Source of the DNA: Craspedostauros australis
Taxonomy: Eukaryota > Bacillariophyta > Bacillariophyceae > Mastogloiales > Achnanthaceae
NCBI GenBank assembly: GCA_026770025.1
Contig: JAMXDE010000020.1
Location: 868,001 to 932,000 of the forward strand
Direction of reading: 5' to 3'
Length of the DNA: 64,000 nt
The first letter of the stretch is position 1. Every line of letters begins with the position of its first letter. Positions 30,463 to 40,450 of the stretch are shown here, in pieces. The position numbers and the translations under genes were made by a program. A model generated the notes under the pieces. That model saw only the letters and a list, made by a program, of their open reading frames with translations, made no database searches and was not told the origin of the DNA.

Positions 30463-33400
30463 TCAGGTCTTGTAGGTCGGGGAAGAGGACTCAGTGTGTC
30501 CTTTCCAGAAGAGGATGGGCTTCACGAGGGGCCAGAAGACAGCCCATGGAAGGAACTTCGTCATCACGTCGGCGACGTTCTGCGTGCCGGGGATCTTGAT
30601 GAAGTAGAGGATGCCAGCGGCGACAGCGGACCGGACGCGATGGTAGGCCAGTGCGTTGTGGCACTTGGAGAGCATGCTCTTGGGGACCGTGGAGGAGGTG
30701 ATGACGGACTGGTTGTCGCCCAGCATCCAGCTGGGGCCGTCGATCGGAATGCCCATTTCACGAAGGGCAAGACGGAGGGAGATGATCTGCTCCGTAGCTT
30801 GACGGGCAGCGACGAACTCGGACCCGTAGGTGGCGGTCTCAACCGTGCCTTGACGCTTGGAGAACCATTCGATGGGGGTCTGGTTGACCAGATGGAGTGC
30901 GCTGGTGGCCGATCTGCCAGTGACTTGGCAGTGGAGAAGGTTGGCGTCGACGAACGTGGTGGTTCGGACGGGCTTGCCTTTCGGCTCGGGGATGTTGTCT
31001 GGAATCTCCTCAGAGGTCTTCCCGTAGACGGAGTAGATCCAGTCATGGTTGGGAACCTCGTAGTGAAGATCGAAGCGGGGGACGCAGGTGCGGAAGCGGA
31101 TGGCAGCATCAGGGTGCTTGCGAAGGTATCCGTACACTCGCTTGGCGCGGTCCAGATGGCCTTGGCGTGGAGCTGAGCGGAAGCGTGCCAGCGTCATGAC
31201 GGCGACAGAGATGTCAAACCGTCCGAGGGAGATACACCACTGGAGTGCACCAATGAGCGACATGAACTTGCGTTTGTCGGTTTCGCTGAGTTCGGAAGAG
31301 GTGTCGAGCTCCGGACTGTCGGCCTTGTCGAGAGGGCAGCTGATCTTGCGGGGAAGCTCGCCGAACATGCGTTCGTAGTTCTCCATCATCCGCTTGATGT
31401 AGGATTGCGGGGAGAGCTTGAGAGTGCCGTCGGGATCACGGCCGAAGTCAGCACCGAGGTGGTACTTGATAGGACCAACTCCCTTGAGCTGGTACCCGTA
31501 CTTCGAAGAGAGGATGTCGAAGAAGGCCTTGGGGTCGGCCATCGTCGCGGTGAGATCATCAACGTAGACGCAGACGTACTCCCAATGGGAGTTGGCGTCA
31601 CGCATCCAGACGTCGGGATCGGAGCGGCATTGGAGAAAACCCATGTCACGAAGGGTGTTGGCGAGAGCCTCATGGAATCGGGCGCCCGATGTGCGCAGGC
31701 CGTAGAGTGCCTTGACTATCTGCATGGTATGACCAGCGAAGTCACCGAATTCGTCGCCAGCGATGAAGCAGATGCGTTCCTGAGTGAAGGCCTCAAGATA
31801 CGCATTGCCGATGTCTCCAACCCAGGTTGGGATGCCGTTGAGTTCGCCGGCGAGAAGGGAGAGGCGGAGAGAGCGAAGACTGACCACACCTGCGTAGGAT
31901 GCATCCTTGCAGGGGTCGGTGAGATGACCACCAGCGACGCAGCGCGCCTTGTGGCGGAGGTCGTGCTTCACAGCGTAGACCCATTGGAGGCGGATCTTCT
32001 GGAAGCCGGAAGGGACTGGGGCGCCTTTGCCAAGAGACTTGAAGGTATGGTACCCGAAGAGTTGGTCCATTTCCTTCTTCTCGGCATCGGCCCAAAGGGA
32101 GTTGCCGTTCTTGTCGTCGAGTCGCAGCGCTTCTTTGTGGTTGCGGGGGACTTGGACGCCGAACTGGAAGGTGGGAGCGTGGTTGAAGGTCTTGGATTTG
32201 TGGACCTGGCGCTCGAGGCGATGGGTGCGGATGGCGAGGCGCTTGAGGCGCTTCCAGCCAGGCTCGTCGAGTAGCTCGTGGCGGCGGCCGTAGGCAGCGC
32301 AGGAGACAGGATCATCCTGAATCATGATGGAGAGGGGTTCGGTGGAGGTGGAGTCGTCTCCCCATTTGACGATGACGTTGAAGCTCGATCCCTTGTAGGA
32401 GGGAGAGGAAGATGAGAGGGGACCCTCATGTCCGATGATGGAGTCGAACTCCCACTTGGCGTCAGGGTCGTCGTTGTGCTCCTGTTGCCGTTCGATGATG
32501 TCGGCGAGCTCAACGTAGGAAATGAGGTCATGCGTCTCCCCATCAGCCAGTGCGAGTAGCATCTTGATGCGTTGGTGGTTGGCTGCGTCAAGGTCATTGA
32601 CCTTTTGCACCAACTCCGCTTTGACTTGCTGGCCATCCTTCTCGTGGATGAAGGTCATCCCAACGAGATCCTCAGGAGAGAACTTCGGGATGTGGACCTT
32701 GGCATTCCCCACTGTTTCAGGGTCTGTGCCGCGGCGGTCAGCCAGGATGGAATCGGCGAGGGAGTGTACGATGGGGTCGGAGTCAGGAGGGACGGAGATT
32801 TCGTCGTCTGGCTCCCCATTCGCCACATTCATGGCATCAGAGCCATTGTCCTCCCCAACAATGGGGAAGGGGAAGTCTGCACGAAGATTGCGGGTGGCAG
32901 AGTCGTCGGCAGGTCGGATGGCAGACCGAGGAAGAAGTCGTTGGGTCTCGTCGTCGAGGACCCAGAAGGTAAGATCATCGCCTTTGTGAAGGCAGGGACC
33001 GGCCCAGCGTCCACTGCGCTCCTTGGACTGGCTGGGGAAGGTGGGGTTGTCAACCCGGTAGTAGACAGGCTGCCACCATCGGTAGGACAGGAACTTGGAG
33101 ATGTCCGGTCGCTGTCCGAAGGCGGCTTGAAGGGGGGTGATGGAGCCAGCGGTGACCTGCGCGATGTGGTTGAAGAGATCAATCACATAGAGCGTGCAGA
33201 TCAGCCAGAAGCGGTCGGGAGTACCCGTGCGATCCATCACACCGTTGGTTGTGCGTTTGATATCCTGGATCCGGCGTTCCGCGCCGTTCTGGTGTTGATG
33301 TTCCGGCTCACTCTGGTGATCACGGATGTGATACTGCCGGAGGATCTCCATAACCTTGTTACCAATCTGCGCCTTGGCGTTGTCGGACATCAGTAGGTCA

Positions 33401-36048
33401 GGAGCCCCGTGGCGTCGGATGAAGTCACGGAGAGTGTCGGAGATGCGGCTCTCGGATGGCATGGGAAAGCCGGCCGTGAACCGAGAGTCGAGAGCGACGT
33501 ACACCTGAAGCATGGTGCAGCCGCCATGGCCGGGAACCCCGTCGTCGTGAGCAGGGGTATTGGAGAAGAGCGTATCCATCGCAACTGTCTCATGGAGACG
33601 GCCGACGTTGGCCGCTGGGAACCGAGACTTGAAATGCTTGCGCATGGAGAAGCGCTCGGCGGTACGGTACCACTGGGAGGTACACCGAAGAGTGTCGCGA
33701 ACGCGACGAGCTGGAATCCAGCCGAAGTGGGGTCGGAGAGCCTCGTAGTCGGCAGGCTTGCGAGTGGCAATGATGCTGCCCGGGTTGTCAGCGATGTCGG
33801 CTTGGCGAGCACCAGTGTAGGCCGTGAGAACGGTAGAGTTGTTCTCGCGGCGCTGGAGTGCTGCGGCGTCATCATCGTCGACGTCGTCGAGGTTCATCTC
33901 CTGGTCGAGGGAAGAAGGGTCCCATTCGTCGTCCGCGGTGAAGTCGACATGTGGATACTTGTCGAGTTCGGAGCGGGTAGGCTTGGCCATGTCCATGTAG
34001 GACAGGCCTTGCCGGACAGCCAGTGGGATGATGTGGCCTCCTGGTGTGATGATGGTCTGGCGACCTCCAGGGAGATTCCGTGGGCGTTCGTTGACATCCA
34101 TTCCGAAGGCACCAAGCTGGTTGGATGAATGGATGGTCTTGCCCTTTCCGTAGAGCGCATATTGGTGGAATTTACCAATGATGGGCCCTTCGGTGGTCTG
34201 GATGAGACCAGCAACCGTACCGATGTCGAGGTTGGCGATGGCGGAGTCGCCAATGCCACTGACGTCGGCGGTGTGTCCTGTCTTGCAGAGAACGAGGACG
34301 TCATCGCCAGCCAAGCCACCATTGGCACCGCTGTCGACAAGAGAGCCAGAGTGGTCCTTGACAAGCTTGTTGAAGCTGTACCGGACCACCGTGGAGTTGG
34401 CAAGGCGCCAGGTCTGGCCCTTGTAGACCAATTGAGGAGTATCGTCAGACGAAGAGGTGGACTTGGTCTGAGCGAGAAGGCGATCGATGGCAGTGGACTG
34501 GTCACCAGCCTTGGAAGAGTCCGTGTTGCCAGCGGACGGGGTTGCAGAAGGAGTGTCGGTGGTGTCCGAAGATGTGGCAGCGTTGTTGGCAGCTCGGTGG
34601 GAGTCAGCCTTGCCCTTGCCCTTGTTCTTGCGCCACTTTCCTTTTGCTTCGAGGAATGCCTTGCGTTGGTCCTTGGACATCTCACGCCATTCATCATTGG
34701 GGATGGAACGACGGTCGTCCTTGGCGTAGTCCTTGCCATTGCCTTTGCCAGCAGAGCCGCCGGTCTTGGCATTGTTGACCTTGCGCCGAGATGTGGTGCG
34801 AGGCTGGTTGGCGTCGAGGGATTGTGCCTCATCTCGAACGAACTCGAGGAGGTCTTCGAAGGAGACACCAACCTTGATGAAGCCGCAAGATTGCTTGTGA
34901 CGTTGGCGAGAGTTGGACTTCACATTGGTGTAGGCCCGAGTCAAGTCGACATCGGGACCGATGGCGGTGCGCAACCATTGCTGCTTGACCGCCTCATCGA
35001 CACATGCATCATCGAGCTCCTCGATGTCGTCGAGCTTGGTTTCCCAAGCATCGAGGAATTGCTCGCGAGTCTTGGTCCAAGTCTGGTCCAATCGGAAGGC
35101 GACGATGGCATCTCTGTACTTGATGGACAGAGTCTCGCCGACGACGCCACTGGTGTAGCTATCGACGAGATCGGCGTAGGCCGCACGGCCATCGCAAGAC
35201 TTCTTGTAGGCACGGATGATGCGCCGACTCTTGGAAGTCTTGACATGCTCAGTGAGCACGGCGAAGAGGTAGCGATTCTGGCTCGCGAAGAAGGCCTCGT
35301 CCTTGGGTGCCGGCATGAAATCCATATCGAGATGGTGGTTGAGTCCATGGGAGAAGGAAAGAGTCTTGAAGGTCCGCATGAAGGTGAGGAAGTGTTTGTC
35401 GTCCTTCAGTGTTGGGAGCGACAGACTCTCTTGCTTGGTCGCCTTGCTGAACTCCTTGACGTAGTCAGCTGGAAGCTCCATGGCTTGGACACCTTGGAAG
35501 TTGGAAGAGGGTGCCATGGATGGAGTCACAGGAGGTTGCGGGAAGGCAGGATCAGGCACCGAAGCCGAAGGATCAAATGCGAAGTTCACATGCGGAGGTT
35601 CTTCAGGCACCGGACGGAATGCGGATGCTGGAGTGGTGGTGTGGTGGCCCATGCCCATTGGAGACGGAATGGGAGAGCTTGCAGTCGAATGCGAGTGCGA
35701 AGACGGAAGGGAAGGGTTGTTCTGCTCAGCTGTGAACGCCATGAACGAGGTACGATCGAGATCGTTCCAGGTGTTGTCGTCAAGGATGGCTTGGGTGAGA
35801 TACCACTTGCCAAGGTTGAGGATCTTGCGGATGTGGTTCACTCCGAGTACGGCGACGATGGTTTCGCCATCTTTGGTATCATCGCGAAGTTGGAAGCTGC
35901 GAAGATCATCTTCGGTGAGCGAGACAAGGTCAAGAGGGCTGGCAATGTCCGCATGGGCGATGATATCGCGAGGAGTGGAGTCCAAAGGAATGCCAATGAC
36001 ACCGAGGATGTGATCCAGGGTGGCGAGGTCCATCTCAGGAGTCGACAT
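30463..36048 (-). CDS. Copia gag-pol polyprotein (intact)
   Basis: 1861 residues in one frame from the ATG at 36048; no internal stop or frameshift. Gag occupies roughly the first 450 residues, followed by a Lys/Arg-rich stretch with no obvious CCHC knuckle. The aspartic protease has SLVDSGANGGLAG near 570. Integrase shows the D, D, E triad in VAMDTLF (about 824), LLMSDNAKAQ (about 888) and QNGAERRIQ (about 922), a 34-35 residue second spacing. Reverse transcriptase follows, with WVYAVKHD, GDIGNAYLEA and the catalytic YVDD box in VCVYVDDL (about 1496). RNase H closes the protein (TTFVDANLL, YGSEFVAARQ, LGDNQSV; about 1650-1860). Gag and pol share one frame, so expression of excess Gag would need processing or splicing rather than frameshifting. 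Belongs to the Copia-type elements abundant in diatoms; lineage not determined. Confidence 0.95.
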   Translation of the reverse strand: MSTPEMDLATLDHILGVIGIPLDSTPRDIIAHADIASPLDLVSLTEDDLRSFQLRDDTKDGETIVAVLGVNHIRKILNLGKWYLTQAILDDNTWNDLDRTSFMAFTAEQNNPSLPSSHSHSTASSPIPSPMGMGHHTTTPASAFRPVPEEPPHVNFAFDPSASVPDPAFPQPPVTPSMAPSSNFQGVQAMELPADYVKEFSKATKQESLSLPTLKDDKHFLTFMRTFKTLSFSHGLNHHLDMDFMPAPKDEAFFASQNRYLFAVLTEHVKTSKSRRIIRAYKKSCDGRAAYADLVDSYTSGVVGETLSIKYRDAIVAFRLDQTWTKTREQFLDAWETKLDDIEELDDACVDEAVKQQWLRTAIGPDVDLTRAYTNVKSNSRQRHKQSCGFIKVGVSFEDLLEFVRDEAQSLDANQPRTTSRRKVNNAKTGGSAGKGNGKDYAKDDRRSIPNDEWREMSKDQRKAFLEAKGKWRKNKGKGKADSHRAANNAATSSDTTDTPSATPSAGNTDSSKAGDQSTAIDRLLAQTKSTSSSDDTPQLVYKGQTWRLANSTVVRYSFNKLVKDHSGSLVDSGANGGLAGDDVLVLCKTGHTADVSGIGDSAIANLDIGTVAGLIQTTEGPIIGKFHQYALYGKGKTIHSSNQLGAFGMDVNERPRNLPGGRQTIITPGGHIIPLAVRQGLSYMDMAKPTRSELDKYPHVDFTADDEWDPSSLDQEMNLDDVDDDDAAALQRRENNSTVLTAYTGARQADIADNPGSIIATRKPADYEALRPHFGWIPARRVRDTLRCTSQWYRTAERFSMRKHFKSRFPAANVGRLHETVAMDTLFSNTPAHDDGVPGHGGCTMLQVYVALDSRFTAGFPMPSESRISDTLRDFIRRHGAPDLLMSDNAKAQIGNKVMEILRQYHIRDHQSEPEHQHQNGAERRIQDIKRTTNGVMDRTGTPDRFWLICTLYVIDLFNHIAQVTAGSITPLQAAFGQRPDISKFLSYRWWQPVYYRVDNPTFPSQSKERSGRWAGPCLHKGDDLTFWVLDDETQRLLPRSAIRPADDSATRNLRADFPFPIVGEDNGSDAMNVANGEPDDEISVPPDSDPIVHSLADSILADRRGTDPETVGNAKVHIPKFSPEDLVGMTFIHEKDGQQVKAELVQKVNDLDAANHQRIKMLLALADGETHDLISYVELADIIERQQEHNDDPDAKWEFDSIIGHEGPLSSSSPSYKGSSFNVIVKWGDDSTSTEPLSIMIQDDPVSCAAYGRRHELLDEPGWKRLKRLAIRTHRLERQVHKSKTFNHAPTFQFGVQVPRNHKEALRLDDKNGNSLWADAEKKEMDQLFGYHTFKSLGKGAPVPSGFQKIRLQWVYAVKHDLRHKARCVAGGHLTDPCKDASYAGVVSLRSLRLSLLAGELNGIPTWVGDIGNAYLEAFTQERICFIAGDEFGDFAGHTMQIVKALYGLRTSGARFHEALANTLRDMGFLQCRSDPDVWMRDANSHWEYVCVYVDDLTATMADPKAFFDILSSKYGYQLKGVGPIKYHLGADFGRDPDGTLKLSPQSYIKRMMENYERMFGELPRKISCPLDKADSPELDTSSELSETDKRKFMSLIGALQWCISLGRFDISVAVMTLARFRSAPRQGHLDRAKRVYGYLRKHPDAAIRFRTCVPRFDLHYEVPNHDWIYSVYGKTSEEIPDNIPEPKGKPVRTTTFVDANLLHCQVTGRSATSALHLVNQTPIEWFSKRQGTVETATYGSEFVAARQATEQIISLRLALREMGIPIDGPSWMLGDNQSVITSSTVPKSMLSKCHNALAYHRVRSAVAAGILYFIKIPGTQNVADVMTKFLPWAVFWPLVKPILFWKGHTESSSPTYKT

Positions 36049-36354
36049 GATTGGCGATGGATGGATGGAGCGAGTGGGTGAGGATGCTGGAGGCTGAAGG
36101 ATAGCTGAGGCTGGAGTGCACTGACTGAATCGTCTTCTGGTGCGGGAGGGTGCTGCAGGAAGTCTTGGATGGCTGAGTGGGAAGGCCCGAACTCAGCAGG
36201 GGAACCGAAAGGAGGGCGTTCTGCGAATGCGAGAAAGCCGAAGGGAAGCCGAAATCACGTCGTCACGTGATGGAAGGTGAAGGGATCGCTCGTGGATGGA
36301 CGAGGGATGAAGGATGGATGGATTGTCACGCAATCAATTCAGTAGGTGAAAGCT

Positions 36355-36368
36355 TGCGACTGTTAATC
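36355..36368 (-). other. Primer-binding site matching the anticodon arm of tRNA-Asn
   Basis: Immediately inside the 5' LTR, the plus strand (the sense of the primer and first cDNA strand) reads TGCGACTGTTAATC and then enters the LTR. From memory, this 14-mer equals the anticodon stem-loop of yeast cytosolic tRNA-Asn, with GTT as anticodon. No match to a tRNA 3' CCA end is visible here. This suggests priming by a 5' half-tRNA cleaved near position 40, as known for Drosophila copia with initiator tRNA. Confidence 0.6.
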
Positions 36369-37000
36369 TGTTAGAACGTAATCGTAGATGGGTGTGAAGG
36401 ATACCGCACCGAGAACGTAGAGTAATCAAGTCGTTGTTGTTGGTGAGGAAAGTGTTTGTTTACTGTATTATTCGTATGGTAGTTGGAATGCTGTCGAGCT
36501 CACAAGATTGTCTTCTTGGAACTGTGAGCATGAGAGAGGCATGACATGATCTCATGCAATTGCAAGTAAAAATAACACGGAGACAACACGACAAATGTGC
36601 GTGTTACTGCGTGAAGATGAGGTGCAAAAGTCAATGAACAAAAACACCGCGATAGCCCGTGTTGTAAATTACGTCTTCTCACGATGTTGCTAGTAGTACG
36701 ATCACACGATTGACCGTATTCACTTGAGAAGGTCAGGGCAAGATTCGCACGTGTCACACCCAAGATCCAAGTCTGTCCTGATTGGGCAGATTGGCTCATC
36801 TTGGCAAGAAATCAATTTCCACGACATTTTTGGATCTGTGATTGAGGGAAAACGATTCTTGCGACGCGAAATGCGACACAAATCTGACACAACGGATTTT
36901 CGACCAAAATTTCCGTTCGGAACGGAAAAGGTAAGAAAAGTGAAGATTTCTGATTGGTCGACGGGTGTCGCTATTGTTAGAGATTTAGCGTGCGCTAATA
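36369..37000 (-). repeat. 5' LTR of the Copia element
   Basis: 632 bp, partner of 29809-30438. Contains the promoter and start of the element transcript by position; specific signals were not assigned. Confidence 0.93.
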
Positions 37001-37005
37001 CTAAC

Positions 37006-37036
37006 TGAGGTTCCGGGTTCGAATCCCGGCAAGGTA
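37006..37036 (+). tRNA. tRNA-like sequence, 3' half
   Basis: After the second target duplication come the end of the anticodon stem, a short variable loop, a perfect T-arm CCGGG-TTCGAAT-CCCGG with B-box (GGTTCGAATCC), and the acceptor strand CAAGGTA. A TTTT run at 37043-37046 could serve as RNA polymerase III terminator. Belongs with 29771-29808. Confidence 0.6.
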
Positions 37037-37084
37037 CTTTGCTTTTGCTCTCCCCTCGTGATTTTTCGATAGTGGTCTAATAAG

Positions 37085-37918
37085 CAGGAGCTGCTCCACA
37101 TCAAGTCAGGACTGGGCAGCAAGGTTGTTGAGATCCCGTCTCAGCCTTTTCATTCACCTGAAGAGCTCGAAGGTTGGGTCATCACCAACATGAGTTCGGG
37201 GCACCATCCTTTCTTTGGCTTGATGTCATGTCCATGCTGGAGTCACTGAAGGACGTGGGGGTTGGCTCCACCAAGGCAATCACCAACCAAGGGCCGGCAA
37301 AGAAGGGCGGCTATGCTGACATTGCACAGGCCCGCATCCTCAGCTCCTTCCGGACAGCAATCCTGTCTGTCTTCAAGTCGTCCAACAGTGGACAGGATGA
37401 CTTGCAGTCCATGAGCGCTCCAAAGCTGTTTGATGCCCAAGACGGAAGGACAGGCCTTGTCTACAACCTGGGAGTATGATTGCAGCTCTGGCAAAACCAA
37501 CAGGTCAAGGCCATTGCCGTCCAATTCCCGCAGTCGACTGAGCTGGCCGCTCAATCCCTCGCCATCGTGCTTGTCACCAAGTCTCTGGCCTTCTGGGATG
37601 GCCTCAGGGACTGGATGACCTCCTTCTTCCATCGACAAGTCTTCCTTGGTTGACCACACCGGCCAGCTCTTTGGAAGCCATTCAAGAAGCAGAGAAGGCT
37701 CAAACTTCCATGGAAACTGGGGCCTGGGACTTGGTGCTCAAGGTGGTCCGAGACAGTTTTGATGAGATCGCGTCTCGTCGCTCCATGGGAGCAGCTGCTG
37801 AGTCTGCCATGACGGAGTCCCTCAAAAGTGCAATTGTGCTTTATGCCACTCTGCGTGCGCACAAGTTCATGGATGAGGTGTTGGAAAAGCGTGTTGAGCG
37901 CCACCCAGTACTAGTGCA
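37085..37918 (+). pseudogene. Decayed 3' part of the element-like gene at 28417-29700
   Basis: Three consecutive stretches in different frames read like one degraded protein: first ELLHIKSGLGSKVVEI to MSSGHHPFFGL, then (shifted, from about 37209) LDVMSMLESLKDVGVG to GRTGLVYNLGV, then LQLWQNQQVKAIAVQF to SFFHRQVFLG, and finally EAIQEAEKAQTSMETGAWDL to RVERHPVLVQCYI. At least two frameshifts and stops separate them. The helical style matches the intact 5' part and a roughly 190-bp gap (with the tRNA-like insert) would separate the two if the Copia element were absent. It ends where a divergent LTR begins. Confidence 0.5.
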
Positions 37919-37919
37919 A

Positions 37920-38305
37920 TGCTATATTCCTAACAATAGTGACACCCATCAACCAATCAGAAATCTTCACAATTTTCACATTTCCGTTCGAAACGGGAAT
38001 TTTGGTCAAAATTCCATTGTGTCAAATTTGTGTCACACTTCGTGTCGCAAGAACCATTTTTCCTCCATTCACAGATTTCGGATGTCACGGAAACAATTTC
38101 TTGCCCATCCTGAATTCTGAGAAGGTACCTCCATCCAATCAGGACAGACTCCGGTCTTGGGTCCGATAAATATGGCACCGTCCCCGACCTTCTCAAGTGA
38201 ATACGATCAATCGTGTCATCGTTATACTTGCAACATCGTGAGGAGTTGCACCCCTACAACATGGCGTATCGCGGTGTTTGTTTTCTGACTTTTGCAAATC
38301 TGAAC
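37920..38305 (+). repeat. Divergent solo-LTR fragment, opposite orientation to the intact element
   Basis: Reverse-complement similarity to much of the intact LTR: CTAACAATAG-GACACCC here mirrors GGGTGTCGCTATTGTTAG there; the blocks around AATCAGAAATCTTCACA, TCCGTTCGAAACGG and CTTCTCAAGTGAATACGATC also match. Overall identity is clearly lower than between the two intact LTRs. The other half of the LTR is missing, so this is an old truncated copy. Confidence 0.75.
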
Positions 38306-40450
38306 CCACATGTTGGCAAGTTCCGCTCACGGTGACCTACGATCGTGGAAGATGGTGTTGGTTGATAGTCGTTCGTTTGCTATTTCATTACTTGGCTACT
38401 CCGATCCTCTCAGTGTACGCCCGTTCTCTTGCCCGATGCTCTCGATGCTTCAATCTGTTTCGTAGATTCGGTCTCCGACTATGAGTCGGTACGCGAGATG
38501 CTCTCTCGCTCCTCTCTGTATTCTCTCTCTCTCAATATCGTGTACTCATGCTACACGATACTCCGTGTTTGACGCATACTCCACGTTCGACACTTTGTTC
38601 ATTCACTACTGGTTCTTACTCCATGAGTACTTACCATTTGAAGTTCATCTCCCGTATCCATGATCTTGATGCCCTTCAGTCATCCAATCTTTGTCTCCTG
38701 CTCTGACTTGGAGACAGATGTCGACGTGGTGACACGATGACATCCTGTCGACATCAGTAGGCGTCCTTCTGCTCTCCAGATGTCACATTCCATTGGTGAT
38801 GCAGCAGTCTGTCAGATGATATCGTTATCTGAGGTTTAGTTGGGAAGTACCTCGAGATTCTCTTGGTACCATTGATGGATGGACGGACGATCTTCTAATT
38901 CTCTCAGAAATCGTCGATTGCAAATTTCCTACAGAAATTCTGCTCATTTTCGTGTGTTCCATTTCCACTGTAATTCTGACGAATCACAGTATATTATTGA
39001 CACGAATGTAGTTATACCGTCCAAGTGCGTATGAGAGAATAACGGGTGAACGATGCACATATACACGTACATCTCGACATATACTCACATGTACATCTCG
39101 ACACCCACACAGTAACACGCAGATTTGTCATGTTGTCTCCACGTTGTATTCCATCTGCAATCGCATGAGACCTGCAAGTTGCCTCTCATGCTCACGGTTC
39201 CAAGATCTCAATCTTTGGAGCTCGACAGTCTGCATCTACTCATTCAAAGAACACGCTACTCAAAAAATCATCCTAAACCAACTACGAATTGATCACTCTA
39301 CGTTTTCGGTGCGGTACCCTACGCATCTTTGATTTCGTTCTAACACAGGGTATCGCTGTGTTCCCGGATGCTTCCCTCTGTGTTCATCATACCTTGCTCA
39401 TGCATCTTCATATGTTTTTCTTCATGTCCTCGTCTCGACATCTCATCGTTTGTATCTGCGTGCTTGTATCCATCTACATTTGCATGGTATAAATCTGCAG
39501 TCCTGCATGCTTGCCTGTCACATGTTTTGATCCTCAATCCTGTGGCACCTCACCTTATGATTGGTGTCACCCTTGGTGATGTTCCAAACCTGCAGCTGTT
39601 CTTGTCCACAAGAGGGGTGCGTGCTGCTTCCCAGATGGGGTGCATCACTTGCCCACGGCCCTGCTGTGGTTCTGGCTGACGTCGCCGTCTGTGTAGTTGC
39701 CATGGTTTGGTGTTGCAACCTCCTGTTCTGCTGTTGGCAAGGTTCTTGTACTATCCAAGGACAGGCTACCCTTTCTTCTTGGTAGGACTGAGATCAGTCA
39801 CGTTTGTCTTTGTTCGTGGGTGTGATGAATAGTAGTCAAAGGTATGCTGAATAGTGTTCAAAGGTGTGATGAATAATGATAGGAGGTGCGGCAATCATGG
39901 GTATCTTGACAAAAGTTGTACCCTCGATTCCTAACAAACGTCACGATCCGGAGAATGCCGGTCGAGGAACAGCTCGCTTGGGTGCGGCATGTTGCAGTGG
40001 CACGGGTCGGGGCAGCAACCAGCCGGGTGAGAAGAGCGAGGCCAGGCAGCGGAGTGGTGCTCGATGCAGATGCGGTAAGACAGCACAGGAAGCAAGGGGT
40101 GGATAGCAGCGAAAGGAGGAGGCAGAAGAGGAAGCGCGGGCGCAGGTCCAAGTCTCAGGAGGCGGCGCGCAAGCAAGCTGGGAGGAGGAGACGCGAGAAT
40201 ACATGATTTAGGTGAAGTGCACAACGGATGTGGAATCGGGTGCCCAGTGCGGTATGTTCAATGTGACCTGCAGAGATGGTAATCTGCAGAAGATAAGGAA
40301 GTGAGAGCCTTATAACAGTCGTTCTTGCGCGGTTGGCCTTTGCGGCTCGCCGTATGCAGGCGACTATGAAACTTTCGAGGCAACCTTGTGTGCAAGGGAT
40401 AGTCAGTGAGTTATTATTATTCCCATTATTATTATTATTATTATTATTAT
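38306..40450. other. Repeat-derived or non-genic region, 2.1 kb
   Basis: No complete gene. A plus-strand frame at 39916-40206 encodes a very Arg-rich stretch (PVEEQLAWVRHVAVARVG, then RRRQKRKRGRRSKS) in locally GC-richer DNA and may be a remnant of a mobile-element protein; no family recognised. An ATT trinucleotide tract occupies about 40426-40450. Confidence 0.45.

Larger units (their letters stand above)
29809..37000 (-). mobile_element. Complete Copia-order LTR retrotransposon (7.2 kb)
   Basis: Flanked by CTAAC duplications and bounded by LTRs of 630 and 632 bp that differ at only about nine positions over their length, so the insertion is young. Read on the minus strand: 5' LTR (37000-36369), a primer-binding site abutting it, a short leader, one uninterrupted gag-pol frame (36048-30463), a purine-rich tract (30449-30439) and the 3' LTR (30438-29809). 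In the pol region integrase precedes reverse transcriptase, which defines Copia rather than Gypsy order. LTR ends in element orientation are TATTAG...CTAACA, a departure from TG...CA. Everything needed for autonomous movement appears present. Confidence 0.93.

Noticed and set aside
34129-36081. 650-codon open frame on the plus strand
   Set aside because: Antisense of the Copia gag region; no motif and shadowed by the intact polyprotein.
39858-40151. Minus-strand frame with a signal-peptide-like start
   Set aside because: No homology-like content after the hydrophobic run and it overlaps an equally open Arg-rich plus-strand frame.
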